Shown here: positions 1 to 8,022 of the stretch, piece by piece
Layout of the letters: every line of letters starts with the position of its first letter
How positions within the stretch are numbered: position 1 is the stretch's first letter
NCBI RefSeq assembly: GCF_030817655.1
Contig: NZ_JAUSZM010000003.1
Coordinates: forward strand, 6,262,001-6,326,000
Reading direction: 5' to 3'
Length of the DNA: 64,000 nucleotides
DNA from: Streptomyces sp. V4I2
GTDB lineage: Bacteria; Actinomycetota; Actinomycetes; Streptomycetales; Streptomycetaceae
Made by a program: the position numbers and the translations under genes
Notes under the pieces: generated by a model
Databases searched by the model: none
What the model saw: only the letters and a program-made list of their open reading frames with translations
Told to the model about the DNA's origin: nothing

Positions 1-1
1 C

Positions 2-907
2 GAGCCGTCGGGCCCCAGCAAGGGAACCCCGCGCGTCTACCGGGCGACCGTCGACTACAGCGTCGGCGCCTACGGCAAGGACCGGAAGACCACCATCGAG
101 CCCAACGGGCCGCTGGACATCGGCGACTCCAAGGTCTACCTCACCGCCCACGGCTACGCCCCCGTCATCACCGTCCGCGACGGCAAGGGCAACGTCGTCT
201 ACAGCCAGGCCGTGCCTCTCCTCCCGCTCGACTCCAACGTCACCTCCTCCGGTGCGATCAAGGTCATGGACGGCTACCGCAACGCCAAGGGCGTGAAGGA
301 ACAGCTCGGCTTCCAGGCCTTCTTCCTGCCGACCTACGGGGGTGCAAACTCCGCGGTGGTCTCGCAGTTCCCGGCGCTGAACAACCCGGTGCTGAACCTG
401 GAGGCCTACCACGGCGACCTCGGTGTCGACGCGGGCATCCCGCAGAGCGTGTACCAGCTCGACAAGACCCACCTGAAGGAGTTCAAGAACTCCAAGGGCA
501 CGCAGCTGCGGGAGAACCTGAAGCCCGGCGAGACCATGCAGCTCCCGAACGGCGCCGGCTCGGTCACCTACGAGGGCACCAAGGAGTGGGCCAACTTCCA
601 GATCACCCGGCAGCCGGGCAGCGGCTGGGCGCTCGGCGGTTCGGTCACCGCGATCTTCGGTCTGGCCGGCTCCCTGTTCATCCAGCGCCGCCGCGTGTGG
701 GTGCGGGCCGTCAAGGGCGACGACGGTGTCACCGTCGTCGAGATGGCCGGCCTCGGCCGCAGCGAGTCCGCCAAGGTGCCCGAGGAACTCGGCGACCTCG
801 CCGGGATCCTCTACGACCAGGCACCGGGCGCGCCCGGTGACACGGGGGCGGAGCCGGACGGTGTGTCCGACTCCGACGCCGCATCTGCCGAAGGGGCTGA
901 GAATTGA
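2..907 (+). CDS. resB: Cytochrome c biogenesis protein ResB, C-terminal part
   Basis: Open from the left window edge (frame begins at base 2) to a TGA at 905-907, about 301 residues of the C-terminal half. ResB with CcsB/ResC forms the system II machinery that carries heme across the membrane and attaches it to apocytochromes c outside the cell. The visible part is a long extracytoplasmic beta-rich region followed by one membrane helix near residues 208-224 (SGWALGGSVTAIFGLAGSLF) and a basic then acidic cytoplasmic tail, as in ResB. ccsB follows 187 bases downstream on the same strand. The stop codon lies inside the terminal TTGAA of an IS200/IS605-type relic, so the natural C-terminus may have been altered by that insertion. 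The N-terminus is outside the window. Confidence 0.9.
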   Translation, partial: EPSGPSKGTPRVYRATVDYSVGAYGKDRKTTIEPNGPLDIGDSKVYLTAHGYAPVITVRDGKGNVVYSQAVPLLPLDSNVTSSGAIKVMDGYRNAKGVKEQLGFQAFFLPTYGGANSAVVSQFPALNNPVLNLEAYHGDLGVDAGIPQSVYQLDKTHLKEFKNSKGTQLRENLKPGETMQLPNGAGSVTYEGTKEWANFQITRQPGSGWALGGSVTAIFGLAGSLFIQRRRVWVRAVKGDDGVTVVEMAGLGRSESAKVPEELGDLAGILYDQAPGAPGDTGAEPDGVSDSDAASAEGAEN

Positions 908-1017
908 ATCCTCTCCCGCGCGGAACAAGGGAGATTCCTGGCTCACGCCGCCCGGCGGACCAGCGGTCCTCCAGGTCTTCCACGATCAACGCCAGCCGGG
1001 TTGAAACCAGCCCGGTG
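904..1017 (-). mobile_element. IS200/IS605-type relic: TnpB C-terminal remnant plus omega-RNA-like 3' end
   Basis: On the minus strand bases 1017-943 read RAGFNPAGVDRGRPGGPL then VRRAA and a TGA, which is the typical extreme C-terminus of Streptomyces TnpB proteins. Directly after it comes a hairpin (GAATCTCCC at 937-929 pairing with GGGAG at 917-913 and GATTC at 910-906) ending in TTCAA at 908-904. The same arrangement ends the second relic at 12306. In intact elements this hairpin is the 3' end of the TnpB guide RNA scaffold and the host sequence after TTCAA is the guide. Here that flank is the 3' end of resB. The rest of the element is gone and no left end is recognisable before ccsB. Confidence 0.75.
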
Positions 1018-1093
1018 AACACGAACGCACGCTACCTGCAGATCTCGCCGCCCGACCGCAAGTTGCCGGGATATCCACCGAAGGAGCGCTGAG

Positions 1094-2170
1094 GTGACAC
1101 TCGCCGCCGCGACCAACGAAAACCTCGCGAACCTCAGCAACACGCTGATCTACTCCGCGATGGCCGTCTACACCCTCGCCTTCTTCGCCTACATCGCCGA
1201 ATGGACCTTCGGCGGCCGCAGCAAGATCGCCCGCACCGCCGCCGCGCTCACCTCCGAGAAGGCGGCGAAGGCGCCGGCCGTCACGGTGAAGAAGGGCGGC
1301 TCCACCGCCGTACTGGAGCGGCCGAAGGTCGTCGTGCGGGCGGCGGCCGGGGCGCGTGACGTGCCCGACGGGCCCGGCGCCCACGGTGGCGATGCGCAGG
1401 GCGACCTCTACGGGCGTATCGCCGTGTCCCTCACGGTGCTCGCGTTCCTCATCCAGCTGGGCGGGGTCATCGCCCGGGCTGCCTCGGTGGAGCGGGCGCC
1501 CTGGGGCAACATGTACGAGTTCAACATCACCTTCTCCACCGTGGCCGTCGGCGTGTACCTCACGCTGCTCGCCCTGAAGAAGAACGTGCGCTGGCTCGGG
1601 CTGTTCCTGATCACGACGGTCCTCCTCGATCTCGGCATCGCCGTCACTGTCTTGTACACCGCCAGCGACCAGTTGGTTCCCGCCCTCCACTCGTACTGGC
1701 TGTACATCCACGTCTCGACCGCGATTCTGTGCGGCGCGGTCTTCTACGTCGGCGCGGTCAGCACGATCCTCTACCTGTTCAAGGACTCGTACGAGAACAA
1801 GCTGCAGAGCGGCGGCAGGCCCGGCCAGTTCGCCACCTCGTTCCTGGAGCGGCTGCCCGCCTCCTCAACCCTCGACAAGTTCTCCTACCGGGTCAACGCG
1901 GCCGTCTTCCCGCTGTGGACGTTCACGATCATCGCGGGCGCGATCTGGGCGGGCGACGCCTGGGGCCGCTACTGGGGCTGGGACCCCAAGGAGACCTGGG
2001 CGTTCATCACCTGGGTCGCCTACGCCTGCTACCTGCACGCCCGCGCCACCGCCGGCTGGAAGGGCCGCAAGGCCGCCTACCTGGCGCTGATCGCGTTCGG
2101 CTGCTGGCTGTTCAACTACTACGGAGTCAACATCTTCGTCTCCGGCAAGCACTCCTACGCGGGCGTGTAA
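1094..2170 (+). CDS. ccsB: c-type cytochrome biogenesis protein CcsB (ResC)
   Basis: 358-residue multi-pass membrane protein of the heme-handling family. It carries the tryptophan-rich WWD-type signature WGRYWGWDPKET near residues 290-302, which binds heme for transfer to cytochromes c. At least seven hydrophobic helices are visible. A basic, low-complexity loop (about residues 40-100) follows the first helix, common in actinobacterial CcsB. The GTG start is set by AAGGAG at 1081-1086, seven bases upstream. It partners with ResB immediately upstream, from which it is separated by an insertion-sequence relic on the other strand. Family assignment is very secure. Confidence 0.96.
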   Translation: MTLAAATNENLANLSNTLIYSAMAVYTLAFFAYIAEWTFGGRSKIARTAAALTSEKAAKAPAVTVKKGGSTAVLERPKVVVRAAAGARDVPDGPGAHGGDAQGDLYGRIAVSLTVLAFLIQLGGVIARAASVERAPWGNMYEFNITFSTVAVGVYLTLLALKKNVRWLGLFLITTVLLDLGIAVTVLYTASDQLVPALHSYWLYIHVSTAILCGAVFYVGAVSTILYLFKDSYENKLQSGGRPGQFATSFLERLPASSTLDKFSYRVNAAVFPLWTFTIIAGAIWAGDAWGRYWGWDPKETWAFITWVAYACYLHARATAGWKGRKAAYLALIAFGCWLFNYYGVNIFVSGKHSYAGV

Positions 2171-2187
2171 CCGCCTCCCGTAGCCTC

Positions 2188-2227
2188 AAGGCCGGTTCCC
2201 GTGACGCAGGTCACAGGAACCGGCCTT
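2188..2227. terminator. Strong hairpin terminator after ccsB
   Basis: Twelve-base arms AAGGCCGGTTCC (2188-2199) and GGAACCGGCCTT (2216-2227) enclose a second perfect stem, GTGAC and GTCAC. There is no U-tract, as is common in Streptomyces. It lies 17 bases after the ccsB stop and 23 bases before the sigma factor start, so the sigma gene either has a very compact promoter or depends on read-through. Confidence 0.75.
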
Positions 2228-2250
2228 GGTCGTACGGACAGGTGGAGGGT

Positions 2251-2856
2251 GTGGATACGAATCTGCGAAGACGCATCCGCGCGGGGGACCACGACGCCTT
2301 CGGCGATCTCTTCGACGCGTACGCACGCTCCGTCTACAACCACGCCTACCGGCTGACGGGGGAATGGGCGGTGGCCGAGGACGTCGTCTCGCTGACCTTC
2401 CTGGACGCCTGGCGGCTGCGCGAGAGGCTCGACGAGGAGGGCGGATCCCTGCGGCCCTGGCTGCTCGGCATCGCCACCAACGTCACCCGCAACACCCGCC
2501 GCGCCGCCCGAAGACACGCGGCCGCGGTCGCCCGCCTGCCCCGGGACGAGCCGGTGCGCGACTTCGCCGACGAGGTCGCCGGGCGCCTCGACGACGCCGC
2601 GCAACTGGCCGTCGTACGGACCGCGCTGGCGAAGCTGCGGCGGGCCGAGCGGGAGGTGCTGGCGCTGTGCGTGTGGTCCGGCCTGGACTACCGAGCCGCG
2701 GCCGAGGCGCTGGGGGTGCCGGTGGGGACCGTACGGTCGCGGCTTTCGCGGGCGCGGACAAAACTCGCCAAACATCTGGAACCACCTGAAGCGCGCGGAC
2801 AGATGAGAGGTGACCGCGGCACCGCGGTCGGGCCCCTGAGGGAGGGAAACCGATGA
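2251..2856 (+). CDS. ECF-type RNA polymerase sigma factor
   Basis: About 201 residues. Region 2 (residues about 8-75) starts with AGDHDAFGDLFDAYARSVYN and contains the core-binding and -10 recognition helices. Region 4 (about 120-172) ends in the helix-turn-helix DYRAAAEALGVPVGTVRSRL. The GTG at 2251 follows GGTGGAGG at 2241-2248 and gives a normal N-terminus for the family. The stop overlaps the start of the next gene (ATGA at 2853-2856), so the sigma factor and its membrane partner are translationally coupled, the usual layout for a sigma factor controlled by a membrane protein. Inducing signal and regulon cannot be told from the sequence. Confidence 0.9.
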   Translation: MDTNLRRRIRAGDHDAFGDLFDAYARSVYNHAYRLTGEWAVAEDVVSLTFLDAWRLRERLDEEGGSLRPWLLGIATNVTRNTRRAARRHAAAVARLPRDEPVRDFADEVAGRLDDAAQLAVVRTALAKLRRAEREVLALCVWSGLDYRAAAEALGVPVGTVRSRLSRARTKLAKHLEPPEARGQMRGDRGTAVGPLREGNR

Positions 2857-3785
2857 ACCAGCTTCCCGAACACGACCTTCCGCCGGGCCGTCACCGACTC
2901 CTCAAGGAGCATCTGATGACCGAGATCCGGCACACCGAGCCGCTGCCCGTCCGGAAGCGGAAGCCCTGGCTGCGGCCCGCACTGGTGGCGGCGGCCGTGG
3001 CCACCGCGGCCGCCGTCACCTTCGTCGTCCTGCCGTCGAACGAGGGGGCCGGGGCGAGCGCACCGCCGCCCAGCAGGGCCACCGTCGCCCTGCTGGAGGA
3101 CATCGCGCTGGCCGCCGCGCACGAGCAGCCGTCCTACGGGAAGGTCCGGGACGACCAGTTCGTGTACCTGGACAGCAAGGTGTCGGGCGGAGAGGCGTAC
3201 GACGGGAAGTTCACCATCACGCCGCTGCACCGGCTGGAGATGTGGTTCTCGGTGGACGGTCTGCACACCGGGATGGGGCGGGAGGCGGGGCGGGAGGACT
3301 GGGACCTCCCGACCGACCCCAAGCCGGGCGGCGAGGGCTGGGAGATCTCTCCCTCCTACAACCACGTGAAGACCCTGCCCACCGACGCCGACGGGATGTA
3401 CCGCTACCTGTACGAGACGGCCCCGAAGCACAGCGGCCAGGAGCGGTACCAGGCCATGTTCGTGCTGGCCGGCGACCTGCTGAGGCAGGCGATCGTGCCT
3501 CCGGAGCAGAGCGCCGCGCTGTTCCGGGCCGTCGCCCGGATCCCCGGGGTGACGATCGGCGAGAACGCGGTCGACGCCGCCGGACGCCGAGGCGTCGCCA
3601 TCGCGCGCAAGGATCCCGACAATTCCAGCCGGGACGAGTGGATCTTCGACCGGCAGACCTACGAGTTCCTCGGGCAGCGCAGCGTGGCCACGGACGACTT
3701 CTCGGACGTGAAGGAGGGCACGGTCATCGCCAACACCGCGGTGCTCCGCCGGGCCGTCGTCGACCGTGCAGGTCAGCGTCCCTGA
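2853..3785 (+). CDS. CU044_5270-type membrane protein, likely sigma-factor partner
   Basis: 310 residues. A short cytoplasmic N-terminus (about 36 residues) is followed by a single transmembrane helix near 38-58 and a long extracytoplasmic domain of about 250 residues. I recognise the actinobacterial CU044_5270 family, which is regularly found downstream of ECF sigma factors. No anti-sigma zinc HxxxCxxC motif is visible. Translation is coupled to the sigma gene by ATGA. Inference: it anchors or modulates the sigma factor in response to an envelope signal. Biochemical function in this family is not established to my knowledge. Confidence 0.75.
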   Translation: MNQLPEHDLPPGRHRLLKEHLMTEIRHTEPLPVRKRKPWLRPALVAAAVATAAAVTFVVLPSNEGAGASAPPPSRATVALLEDIALAAAHEQPSYGKVRDDQFVYLDSKVSGGEAYDGKFTITPLHRLEMWFSVDGLHTGMGREAGREDWDLPTDPKPGGEGWEISPSYNHVKTLPTDADGMYRYLYETAPKHSGQERYQAMFVLAGDLLRQAIVPPEQSAALFRAVARIPGVTIGENAVDAAGRRGVAIARKDPDNSSRDEWIFDRQTYEFLGQRSVATDDFSDVKEGTVIANTAVLRRAVVDRAGQRP

Positions 3786-3823
3786 GGGGTGCGCATTCCG
3801 TATGCCGGGGGCAGGCTGGAGTC

Positions 3824-4249
3824 ATGAGCGGTTCCGTCGAACAGGGCTCCAGCCAGACCCACGGGGACACGCGCATCCTGCACTTCCTGGTGCGGCTCCC
3901 GAGGCCCATGGAGGCGGTCTGGCCGGCCTTGGCCACCCCGGAGGGGATCGCCGCCTGGTGGACGGCCGTCGACGTCCTCGAACCCCGCCTCGGCGGCGCG
4001 GTCACCCTGCGCGACCTGGGATCGGGGCAGGTGACCGCGTGGGACGTGGACCGGGTCGCCGAGTACACGGTGGAGGGCGGCGGACGGATCAGGTTCCACC
4101 TGGAGCGGGACGGGGAGGAGGGGTCCGCCCTGCGCTTCACCCACGAGTTCCGGGGGGACCGGGAGTCGGAGGCGGGCTGGCGGGCCCGGTTCGAGCGGCT
4201 GATCGACCGGCTCGATGCTCCTTCCCAGGACCCCGAAGCCCGTTTCTAG
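3824..4249 (+). CDS. SRPBCC (AHSA1-like) domain protein
   Basis: 141 residues with one SRPBCC/START-like fold. The hydrophobic N-terminal strand ILHFLVRLPRPMEAVWPALA leads into TPEGIAAWWT, the typical signature of activator-of-Hsp90-type SRPBCC proteins, and ends in a long C-terminal helix with GWRARFERLIDRL. Such proteins bind small hydrophobic ligands; the ligand here is unknown. The ATG at 3824 was chosen because the domain begins about 20 residues later; an upstream in-frame extension would read into the preceding gene. It converges with the next gene and overlaps it by four bases. Confidence 0.75.
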   Translation: MSGSVEQGSSQTHGDTRILHFLVRLPRPMEAVWPALATPEGIAAWWTAVDVLEPRLGGAVTLRDLGSGQVTAWDVDRVAEYTVEGGGRIRFHLERDGEEGSALRFTHEFRGDRESEAGWRARFERLIDRLDAPSQDPEARF

Positions 4250-5817
4250 GACGGCGGCAGGCACTCCTTCGCCGGTGGCTTCCCCTCCGGCCAGGCGATC
4301 TTCACGAAGCGGTTGGCGCCCTGCGGGGTGATCTCCACCACCGGGACGGCCTTGTTGTACGGGTTGCCGTGCACGTCCAGGCAGATCCAGCCGCTCGCCC
4401 CGCTCACCTTCAGCGAGCCCTTGACCTGCGGCCACTGCAGGCCGACGTCGGCGAGCGGCGGGACCACCTCGCCGTCGGGGGTGGCCTCGCGGATGCCCTT
4501 GACGGCCAGCTGCATGGCGTCGTACGCGATGATCAGCTGGCCGTCCGAGAGGGTGATCGGGCCGAGCGGGCCGACCGGCTCGCGCTTGCTGCTCGCGAGC
4601 AGCCCGTTGAGGACCTCCGCGTCCTTCGCCGAGCCGCCGGTCTTCACCGGGTCCTGCGTCCAGGCCTCCGGGTGGGCGAGGGCGGTGTAGCGCACGGAGA
4701 GGTTGTGGGTGAGGGCGCTGCGGTCGAGTTCCTTGTCGCCGGTGAGGTAGGAGCCCTCGTCACCGGTGAGCAGGGTGAACCTGCGGTCCTGGCAGCCGCG
4801 CCCGCCCAGCGCGTTGATGAACTGCCGCAGCTGGGTGTGCCGTCCGGCGAACAGGATGGTGTCGGTGTCCGGCGCGGTGTCGCACACGAGGTGGGTGATC
4901 TGCCGGAACGTGTTGGCGGTCGTGCCCTCCTGGCTGCGGTCGTCCGGCGGGGTGAAGGGCTGCGGCTCGTAGGGCGAGCCCTCGATGAGGTCGGCGAACG
5001 ACTTCTGCAGGGTCGTCGTGTACGGGTCGCCCGGCTTGTCGTACACCAGCAGCGCGTTGCCCGCCGTCACCTCGGCGAAGGACGCGAGCGCGCGGGCCTC
5101 GTCGGTGTTGGTGGGGGAGACCCGGGCCAGCCCCGGGAAGGGGTCGGTGCCGTCCTGTCCGTTGGCGAGGTCGTCGGCGGTGATGGAGGTGCCGATCACC
5201 GGGATCCCGCGCCGGGTGAGCTCGGCGACGGCCTTCTTGTTGTTCTCGGTGCTCAGCCCGACCCCGGTCACCGCCCGCAGCCGGTCCGGGCCCTTGGTCA
5301 TCTTCTCCAGCTGGTCGACCGTGTGCTCCCAGTGGGCGCCGGTCGCCCCGGGGTTGGCCAGCACCAGCCGGATCGCCGGGGTCTGCCCGGCCGACCTGTG
5401 GTTGGCCTGGTACTGCGCCAGATACACGCCCTGCAACTCGTGCAGCGCGTCCCCGAGGTTGTCGGTGTCGGTCGCGGTGAAGGGTTCGAGGAGGGCGACG
5501 GTGACATAGCTGTCCGCCTTGAGGGACCTGTTCTCCCGGGCGATCGCCCTTACGGTGTCCCGCAGTTGAGGCCGGCCGAAGTAGTAGTCCGTCGCCGACA
5601 CGCCCACGCACTCGTCGCTGCCCTCGGGCCGTACGACCCCGGGGGCGCAGGACCGGTCGTCGTGCGCGAGCGCCCGTACGCCGAAGACCAGGCCGGTCAC
5701 CACCGCGGCGGCGACCAGCAGGGCGAGGTAGCGGCGCAGGGGGATCTCCCAGACGCCCTCGCGCAACCGTGTGCCCAGTCCTCTGCCCGAACCCCCGCCC
5801 GCGCCGCTCCCCGCCAT
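4246..5817 (-). CDS. Membrane-anchored periplasmic-binding-fold protein (branched-chain amino acid receptor type)
   Basis: 523 residues. There is a short cytoplasmic N-terminus, one transmembrane helix at about 30-49 (RYLALLVAAAVVTGLVFGV), then an extracytoplasmic region with the type 1 periplasmic-binding fold: alternating beta strands, PVIGTSITADDL, a central ARVSPTNTDEARALASF segment, and a late DGQLIIAYDAMQLAV helix. These match ABC receptor proteins of the LivJ/Peripla_BP_6 group. It has no lipobox; it is tethered by a helix instead. No ABC permease or ATPase is near. Its start overlaps the stop of the upstream ATPase gene by one base (TGATG), so the two are made together. Inference: a ligand sensor for the ATPase rather than a transporter component. 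Confidence 0.75.
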   Translation of the reverse strand: MAGSGAGGGSGRGLGTRLREGVWEIPLRRYLALLVAAAVVTGLVFGVRALAHDDRSCAPGVVRPEGSDECVGVSATDYYFGRPQLRDTVRAIARENRSLKADSYVTVALLEPFTATDTDNLGDALHELQGVYLAQYQANHRSAGQTPAIRLVLANPGATGAHWEHTVDQLEKMTKGPDRLRAVTGVGLSTENNKKAVAELTRRGIPVIGTSITADDLANGQDGTDPFPGLARVSPTNTDEARALASFAEVTAGNALLVYDKPGDPYTTTLQKSFADLIEGSPYEPQPFTPPDDRSQEGTTANTFRQITHLVCDTAPDTDTILFAGRHTQLRQFINALGGRGCQDRRFTLLTGDEGSYLTGDKELDRSALTHNLSVRYTALAHPEAWTQDPVKTGGSAKDAEVLNGLLASSKREPVGPLGPITLSDGQLIIAYDAMQLAVKGIREATPDGEVVPPLADVGLQWPQVKGSLKVSGASGWICLDVHGNPYNKAVPVVEITPQGANRFVKIAWPEGKPPAKECLPPS

Positions 5818-7922
5818 CACGCCTCCCCGTCCGGTTCGTCCTCGTCGTCGTCCGGGACGCGCAACGGCCGCCCGGCGAGCGCGTCCTCGGGCCAGTCCCG
5901 CGAGGCCCGCCACAGCAGCGCGTTGCCCGCCGGGCGCAGGTTGGACAGCTGCTCCAGCTCGAACCGCAGCCGGTCGCACACCTTCGGGTCGGGGAGCGCG
6001 AGCGGGTCGGTGAGCTGCCACACGGCGTGCAGCAGCCGCCGTATTCGCAGGTGCAGTACGGCGTCCGCGCCCTGAGGCACGACCTGTTCGGCGTCGGTGC
6101 GCCCGAGCGCGATCGCCGCCCGCCGGTCGTCCCGCGCCGCGAAGTCGTGGCCCTCGGCGTCGTGCGCGTGGAAGTAGGGCGCCGACGCGATGAACCGCAG
6201 CGACCGCAGCCAGACGCGGATGTCCAGGGTGGGGAAGCTGTCCCGCAGATATCCCACCGCCGACTCCGAGCGGCCCAGGGCGAGTTCGTGGTGCAGCCGG
6301 TAGCGGGCGCGGGCCGGATCGTCGTCGTCGGCCGCGTGCGCGTAGGAGCGGATCAGCGTCTCGTGCGCCTGCCGCCACTGCCCGTGGTCCGCGTCCCGGT
6401 GGTGCAGCCGCAGCAACAGCAGAGTCCGCACGAAGGAGTCCCCGACGAACCGGCCCGGCACCTCCACCAGCCCCTCCGCCACGAGCCGGGTCTGCAACGC
6501 CCGTACGTCCGCCGGGCCGAAGTCGTCCGGCAGGAGCGCCTCGGCGAGCGCGCAGGCCGAGTCGTGGTCGTGGGCGGCGGCCAGCACGGTCAGCTCGTCC
6601 AGACGGTCGGCCGGCACCAGCCGGTCCAGGAGTTCGAGGTAGGCGGGCCGCCCGTCGCGGTCGTCGTCCAGCCGCACGTCCGCCGTCAGCAGCTCGCCCA
6701 GGGAGGCGGCACCCGGCAGGTTCTGCGCGGCGGAGTCGGCGAGGTGGACGATCCCCAGCGGGTTGCCGCCGGTCAACCTGTAGGTGGCGTACGGCAGTTG
6801 GGGCGGCACCGGGACCTCGGCGCAGGCGGCGCCCACCAGGTGCAGGGTGTCGTCCGGGCTGAGCGGCGGCAGCGCCACCAGCAGGGCCCGGGAGGAGGGG
6901 GCCGCGGGGTCCGGCGCCCAGTCGCTGCGCCGCGCGACCTCCGCCAGCGTCCGCCGTACGGCGTTGCGCAGGACCGGGCGGTCGGTGCCGCGCAGGCCGC
7001 CGACGAACACGACCTGGTCGGCGATCCCCTCGGCACGGTCGCGCAGTATGGCGTCCACCAGCCCGGGGCCGGGAGCCCGGTGCGCGTTGTCGATGAGGAC
7101 GACGGGCCGCCCCAGCCGCTGCATCCGCGGCAGCATCCCCGCGTACGCGTCGGTCAGGTCGGCGAGCAGCGCCCGTACGAGATACCGCTCGGCGTGCTCC
7201 CGCGAGGTGCCGCCGGCCCGGAAGTGCCCGGACAGCAGCATCAGGCCGCGGCGGGCGTCGGCGCCCGCGTTCGGGTAGGCGCGCCACCAGGCGGAGGCCC
7301 GCTGCTGGCGCCGGTTCACGAAACTGTCGGAGAAGGACTCCAGGGTCGCCTCGATCGCCGACGCCACGAGCGGACCGGTGCCGCTCACCGCCGAGACGAC
7401 GTTCGCGGTGACCCGGCCCGCCATCCGCCCCGCGAACCCGGCGACCCACGACCCGCCCTCGTTCAGCAGCAGGATCCGCTCCACCTCGCGCCGGATCCGC
7501 TCGGAGTCCGCGTCGTCCCAGCCGCCCGCCGCGACCGCGACCAGGCCCGACATCAGGCGCGGGAACGTGATCCGCCCGGCCCCGGTCACCGGCTCGGCCA
7601 GCTGCTCGGCGACCACCAGCAGCGCCTGCGACACCGGCGACCAGGCCTCCAGGGGCCGCCCGCCGGTCGGCCGCGCGAACTGGACGTCCTCGCAGTCGAT
7701 CGACGCGACCGGCGTGTGCCCCTTGTAGGCGTCCCGCAACTCATCGAGCACCGCGCTCTTGCCGAGCCCCCGCCCCCCGGTCAGCAGCACGAAGGGCAGC
7801 TCCTTGGGATGCTCCACGGGAGTGGCCCGGTGCTGGTGCGGACGCAGGCCCACGAGCCGCGGAGCAAGACCGGCCGGATCGGTGTCGAACAACGCCCCGC
7901 GCCCGTGCAACCGTCTGCCCAC
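5817..7922 (-). CDS. STAND-like P-loop ATPase
   Basis: 701 residues, GTG start preceded by GGGGGGAG. Walker A is GGRGLGKS at residues 49-56, Walker B is VVLIDNAH near 274-281, and LTGGNPLGI near 385 resembles the GNP segment of STAND/MalT-type NTPases. The C-terminal 300 residues are helical with a few degenerate repeats and end in an acidic tail (DDDEDEPDGEA). No DNA-binding, kinase or protease effector domain is evident. It is the first gene of a two-gene unit with the binding-fold membrane protein downstream. Known: STAND proteins are signal-dependent ATPase switches. Inferred: this pair forms a trans-membrane sensing unit. The exact function is unknown. Confidence 0.7.
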   Translation of the reverse strand: MGRRLHGRGALFDTDPAGLAPRLVGLRPHQHRATPVEHPKELPFVLLTGGRGLGKSAVLDELRDAYKGHTPVASIDCEDVQFARPTGGRPLEAWSPVSQALLVVAEQLAEPVTGAGRITFPRLMSGLVAVAAGGWDDADSERIRREVERILLLNEGGSWVAGFAGRMAGRVTANVVSAVSGTGPLVASAIEATLESFSDSFVNRRQQRASAWWRAYPNAGADARRGLMLLSGHFRAGGTSREHAERYLVRALLADLTDAYAGMLPRMQRLGRPVVLIDNAHRAPGPGLVDAILRDRAEGIADQVVFVGGLRGTDRPVLRNAVRRTLAEVARRSDWAPDPAAPSSRALLVALPPLSPDDTLHLVGAACAEVPVPPQLPYATYRLTGGNPLGIVHLADSAAQNLPGAASLGELLTADVRLDDDRDGRPAYLELLDRLVPADRLDELTVLAAAHDHDSACALAEALLPDDFGPADVRALQTRLVAEGLVEVPGRFVGDSFVRTLLLLRLHHRDADHGQWRQAHETLIRSYAHAADDDDPARARYRLHHELALGRSESAVGYLRDSFPTLDIRVWLRSLRFIASAPYFHAHDAEGHDFAARDDRRAAIALGRTDAEQVVPQGADAVLHLRIRRLLHAVWQLTDPLALPDPKVCDRLRFELEQLSNLRPAGNALLWRASRDWPEDALAGRPLRVPDDDEDEPDGEA

Positions 7923-8022
7923 CGCATCTCTCCCCCCAGAGACTCCAACCTCAGGGTAAAGAGAGGGAGTTGGTGCGGGCCAGACCGCGTGATGTCCGTT
8001 GGGTTACGAAACTCTCGACCGG

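Noticed and set aside
2216..2250. ECF promoter (GGAAC -35) for autoregulation of the sigma gene
   Set aside because: GGAACC at 2216 is part of the terminator stem, and no convincing -10 follows at the right distance.
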